Positions 63,701 to 64,000 of a DNA stretch of 64,000 nucleotides are shown in pieces. The DNA is from Chitinophaga agri. Lineage in GTDB: Bacteria > Bacteroidota > Bacteroidia > Chitinophagales > Chitinophagaceae. Position 1 is the stretch's first letter, and each line of letters opens with the position of its first letter. The DNA is taken from assembly GCF_010093065.1 (NCBI RefSeq), contig NZ_CP048113.1, forward strand, positions 1,178,001 through 1,242,000, written 5' to 3'. Position numbers and translations under genes: made by a program. Below the pieces are notes generated by a model that worked only from the letters and a program-made list of their open reading frames with translations, was not told the DNA's origin and ran no database searches.

Positions 63701-64000
63701 GTGTTACACTTGGACTGGTCTTGACCAGCGTCAGGTGTAGTTGGCGGCGCGTCATTTCTCAGTACAACATCATCAGTAGATGTACACACACCGTTGGTGA
63801 TCGTCCAGCGCAGCGTTACTGTACTACCTACAGGAACAGTGATCGTTGCAGTTGGATTGTTCACACTTCCCGCAGGGAAGACATAAGTGCCAGGAGTAGA
63901 AGATATTACGCTCCACGCACCCGTTCCTACTGTTGGCGTATTAGCACCCAGTCGGAAAGAAGTATTGTTACATTGTGCCTGATCAGCACCAGCTGCAGCT
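57748..64000 (-). CDS. giant repeat-rich T9SS type B surface adhesin (C-terminal part)
   Basis: At least 2083 residues; the frame is still open at the window edge, so the true start lies beyond it (the in-frame GTG at 63864 is internal). From the N side: about eleven repeats of 86-90 residues (hallmarks A-G-x-D-Q-x-x-C-N, V-G-T-G-x-W-S, N-P-x-A-x-I-x-V-P-x-G, W-T-I-x-N-G-x-C); an Ig-like spacer; about six HYR-like repeats (F-x-x-x-x-P-x-x-x-T-V-x-C-D, A-T-D-N-C, R-T-W-T-A-x-D); a linker; five PKD-like repeats of about 70 residues (W-S-x-G-x-T-T, G-x-Y-x-V-x-V). The last 90 residues are a gliding-motility type C-terminal signal (F-T-P-N-G-D-G-x-N-D-V-F, Y-N-R-W-G-E-L-I-F, G-T-Y-V-W). It is secreted by T9SS and likely works in adhesion. 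Confidence 0.93.
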   Translation of the reverse strand, partial: AAAGADQAQCNNTSFRLGANTPTVGTGAWSVISSTPGTYVFPAGSVNNPTATITVPVGSTVTLRWTITNGVCTSTDDVVLRNDAPPTTPDAGQDQSKCNTSSFQLGANAITVGTGAWSVVSSAPAGFIFPAASVNNPTAPITVPAGTTVTLRWTATNGTCTAYDDVVLTNYAAPAPANAGADQQECNNTSTFSLIANAPSVAGATGSWSVVSSTPVGYVFPAAQVNNPTAGITIPVGSVVTLRWTITNGVCSSTDDVTLTNFQEPNVADAGPDQEKCAGADFITAANAPTVAGATGAWTVISGNASIRAGEANNPVAHVTVPNGESAILRWTLTNGTCSNYDEVELTNYLTPAPAAAGADQRECNISTFYMGANAPDVPGATGTWTLAAGSPGSINAGDENNPSALINVPVGTTVTAIWTITNGTCPTADTVRLTNDVMPTDAAAGPDQEHCNDPRFLMAANAASVGTGKWSLTPGTTASFAVADSTNPNAVINVPAGVTVTATWTISNGVCITSDEVVLVNRVMPAAAAAGPDQAQCNTPAFTMKANNASVGTGKWNLVPGTTASFAVADSTNPSAVFNVPAGVTAQAVWIITNGVCETRDTVSLTNFVMPTTAAAGSNQAQCNTPAFTMNANAASVGTGKWSLIPVIGTGASFAVADSTNRSAVINVPAGVTVDAVWTISNGVCVTSDTVRLTNFIMPTTAAAGPDQAQCNTPAFRMAANVASVGAGKWSLVSVTGTGASFAVADSANRNAVINVPAGVTVDAVWTISNGVCVTRDTVRLTNFVAPAPANAGGDLTHCNDAGFVMSAQAPSVGTGKWSLVTVTGTGASFPVADSTNRSAVINVPAGVVVDAVWTITNGLCSTTDTVRLTNYAMPSNADAGPNQTHCDDDMFIMSANVPSPATARGMWTIVSGTATIIDPNNPSTTVRVASGQTVTLRWTITNGTCTSTPDDVVLVNQAAILGNTITADQLLCANETPGMLQGGTLTGGNGTFTYQWQVSTTNATTGFANVTVGGTNATFTPPMITRNTWYRRVVMSGACTGNISNAVMLTLMNIPPVVISVPGPLTVDCAQGTDYTQRFGTPVFSHAPYDNEPLSISHNDVTVTVDACTFTIMRTWTATDRCGLTTQAQQTITVVDRTAPVFTGTAPANITVECDQVPAAVNLTANDACNGTMTITPIEVRVDQPGACASNYQLIRKWVAVDGCGNASDTLRQVITVRDMTPPVFTVTAPTNITVDCDKVPAGDTLSATDNCTPGAIVVIPVDTRRNISGSKCTDNYQIIRTWTATDLCGNKTVLTQTITVQDTIKPRFSMSVPPSLTVDCDKVPSVETITATDNCTSTVAVRVTERRDNLSSSCTSSYRLTRTWTATDNCGNTNVMQQVITVQDTTRPVFVIAPPADTTVSCDAVPAPPTNLRATDNCSTVKIGYTQIRENIQGACASNYRLIRTWTAKDACNNTTVIRQVITITDTTRPVIDPAPASVTLSCSDAIPAAATLYARDNCDATFPKKATMVQDPFTVDLCNGYTITRRWTISDACGNQAIERVQTITVNPCPKPALDPNMPANCSNNTKFAVLLLNKVSRPKFTLVSVVPATAVPAPLTQSSNVFDLNGATQATFTVTDGVTGCVSDPVTYDLQYVPKPDVELGNDVTICQGSTVTLDAGAANAAYPIRWSTGATTQTINVNTAGTYYATVTNGICATTDSVKVIVNMPPVVNIRDTAICQGENLTLNAYVEGGSYVWSTGATTASITVNTTGTYSVDVTVNGCTTHAEAVVLVGTPPAVVLTDDMEICPNETALLTVDPDGGSILWSNGETTNSIVVSRPGDYTVTVTRDGCVVTDKVTVTQRPDLDIDLGPDREFCNGGRVVVDATHPDAISYLWNDGDTNPVKEITGAGKYIVSVMDRFCSRITMDSVNVTVAGIPAFDLGRDTLLCIGEDLTLKVNPGSGNQVRWQDGSTSLTYKVTTPGTYTVTVSNDCGSMSDQIVVRYQACEPKPQFPTGFTPNGDGHNDVFKPIVRGPMYDYDLRIYNRWGELIFLSKDQKNGWDGRYKGALVENGTYVWMLSYKKVLGGAVNVVKGEVTAIR
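61110..64000 (-). repeat. tandem about 260-bp repeats coding the Ig-like units of the adhesin
   Basis: About eleven tandem units of roughly 258-270 bp. The units between about 61480 and 62640 are most alike, differing mainly by a two-codon insertion (G-T before G-A-S-F) and scattered changes. That is the pattern of recent unequal recombination. The repeats also create a long spurious frame on the other strand. Confidence 0.85.

Overview
The window looks like a chromosomal segment of a Bacteroidota species, most like Chitinophaga or a close relative. The reasons are a SusC/SusD pair driven by an ECF sigma/FecR switch, a giant surface protein with a type IX secretion (T9SS) type B C-terminal domain, promoters of the TTTG-N19-TAnnTTTG kind, and few Shine-Dalgarno sites. 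Assignments rest on reading the sequence and on knowledge of the families; no database search was run.

Layout. 1-12.1 kb: nuoD (5' part missing) to nuoN, a tightly packed complex I operon ending in a strong hairpin. 12.2-12.9 kb: a double NTF2/SnoaL-fold protein with a palindromic operator over its promoter. 13.4-21.8 kb: a MauE/DoxX-like membrane protein, a small secreted two-cysteine protein, SusD and SusC (with a signalling domain), and the divergent ECF sigma and FecR genes behind a long structured leader. 21.9-24.9 kb: GNAT acetyltransferase, a small exported protein and an exported GH2 glycosidase. 25.1-27 kb and 45.7-46.2 kb: five identical tRNA-Arg(ACG) genes, each with its own promoter and terminator; a Rid-family gene lies between the first two. 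27.1-30.1 kb: a MacAB/Lol-like ABC export operon.

30.3-45.7 kb is an accessory stress or low-oxygen island: a P-type ATPase relic, polysaccharide deacetylase, universal stress protein, zinc alcohol dehydrogenase, membrane protein, two YeeE/YedE half-transporters, a metallo-beta-lactamase/rhodanese persulfide enzyme, a Crp/Fnr regulator, a YtfI/YtfJ-like pair, B12-dependent ribonucleotide reductase, a PepSY-like protein, a DUF302 protein and an FtsH paralogue. A palindrome with core GTGA-N6-TCAC occurs upstream of the regulator, the persulfide enzyme and the reductase. A diverged form lies by the membrane protein. This suggests one small regulon.

46.4-57.4 kb: rlmH, a rhomboid protease, then a six-gene stressosome-type module (RsbR, RsbS, RsbT, an ATPase-PP2C phosphatase fusion, a PAS histidine kinase with an RsbT-like N-terminus, and a response regulator). 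No sigma-B-type factor is present, so its output is probably two-component phosphotransfer. Housekeeping genes follow: tilS, a TPR protein, etfB, etfA, a bifunctional-nuclease-family gene and ispE. 57.7-64 kb: the 3' part of a giant, repeat-rich T9SS adhesin that runs off the right edge.
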